Positions 63,966 through 64,000 of a DNA stretch of 64,000 nt are shown here, piece after piece; the first letter of the stretch is position 1; each line of letters opens with the position of its first letter. Made by a program: the position numbers and the translations under genes. The DNA is taken from positions 1 through 64,000 of the forward strand of contig CALVGZ010000003.1 in the NCBI GenBank assembly GCA_944327225.1, written 5' to 3'. The DNA is from Candidatus Gastranaerophilales bacterium. Lineage in GTDB: Bacteria > Cyanobacteriota > Vampirovibrionia > Gastranaerophilales > Gastranaerophilaceae. The notes below the pieces were generated by a model. That model saw only the letters and a program-made list of their open reading frames with translations. It did not search any database and was not told where the DNA came from.

Positions 63966-64000
63966 ATGAAAAAAATAACATTATGCAGCATTTTAACGGT
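63966..64000 (+). CDS. Start of a probable exported protein
   Basis: Only 11 codons (MKKITLCSILT) lie in the window. AGGG precedes the ATG by four bases and the basic-hydrophobic start looks like a signal peptide. Nothing more can be said. Confidence 0.4.
   Translation, partial: MKKITLCSILT

Overview
The window is 64 kb of very AT-rich chromosomal DNA from a bacterium with an outer membrane. LPS-type functions (KdsC, a heptose-kinase-like PfkB enzyme, an O-antigen ligase-like protein), ExbB/ExbD/TonB, an MlaA domain and two giant AsmA-like proteins all point to a double membrane. A cyanobacterial-length RpoB, a VKOR-DsbA fusion, a NifU/NifS pair, a DUF4330-like protein and many K/N/I-rich hypothetical proteins whose N-termini carry a short NFKA/GFKG/SFKG-type motif fit best with a non-photosynthetic relative of cyanobacteria (Vampirovibrionia/Melainabacteria, probably the gut order Gastranaerophilales). 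That assignment is inference. I see no rRNA, CRISPR array, phage, insertion sequence or replication origin.

Layout. 1-3.4 kb: rpoB and the start of rpoC on the minus strand, behind a promoter region that contains an inverted repeat. 3.7-7 kb: a frameshifted TRL-like gene, queH, a VKOR-DsbA gene and a dnaJ-like gene. 7-19 kb: an envelope block with a minus-strand series tonB, exbB, exbD, exbD and an AsmA-like giant, two further exported proteins, and a second AsmA-like giant running divergently. 19-27.6 kb: gapA, two tandem exported paralogues, a glycan cluster (GT2, PfkB/RfaE-like kinase, DUF4330-like, O-antigen ligase-like) and nanE with a ROK kinase. 27.7-35.5 kb: glmU-prs, a family 4 uracil-DNA glycosylase with a DHH phosphoesterase, an unusual GT35 enzyme, kdsC and a KDPG-type aldolase. 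35.5-51.5 kb: thrS, an AAA protein, leuDB, rpmF-plsX-fabD-fabG-ankyrin, pheS, a polytopic membrane protein, nifUS and argS. 51.5-51.9 kb: two tRNA-Ile-derived repeats followed by an intact tRNA-Ile. 52-64 kb: an MlaA-hydrolase fusion, FKG-tagged and hypothetical proteins, rarA, a solute-binding protein, a broken repeat protein, a pseudouridine synthase with serS, small exported proteins, tRNA-Gly and the start of one more gene.

Most housekeeping genes are ordinary. The least explained signals are: the N-terminal [NSG]F[KN][GAS] motif on unrelated proteins; the chimeric tRNA-like repeats; about ten genes whose -10 box ends 5-7 bases before the start codon, suggesting leaderless mRNAs; the MlaA-hydrolase fusion; the joint TonB/ExbBDD/AsmA gene series with a 53-bp perfect repeat between the two exbD genes; a phosphorylase-like enzyme without the PLP lysine; an L32 with a charged tail; and several genes broken by single-base changes, some in homopolymers, that could be assembly errors, decay or phase variation.
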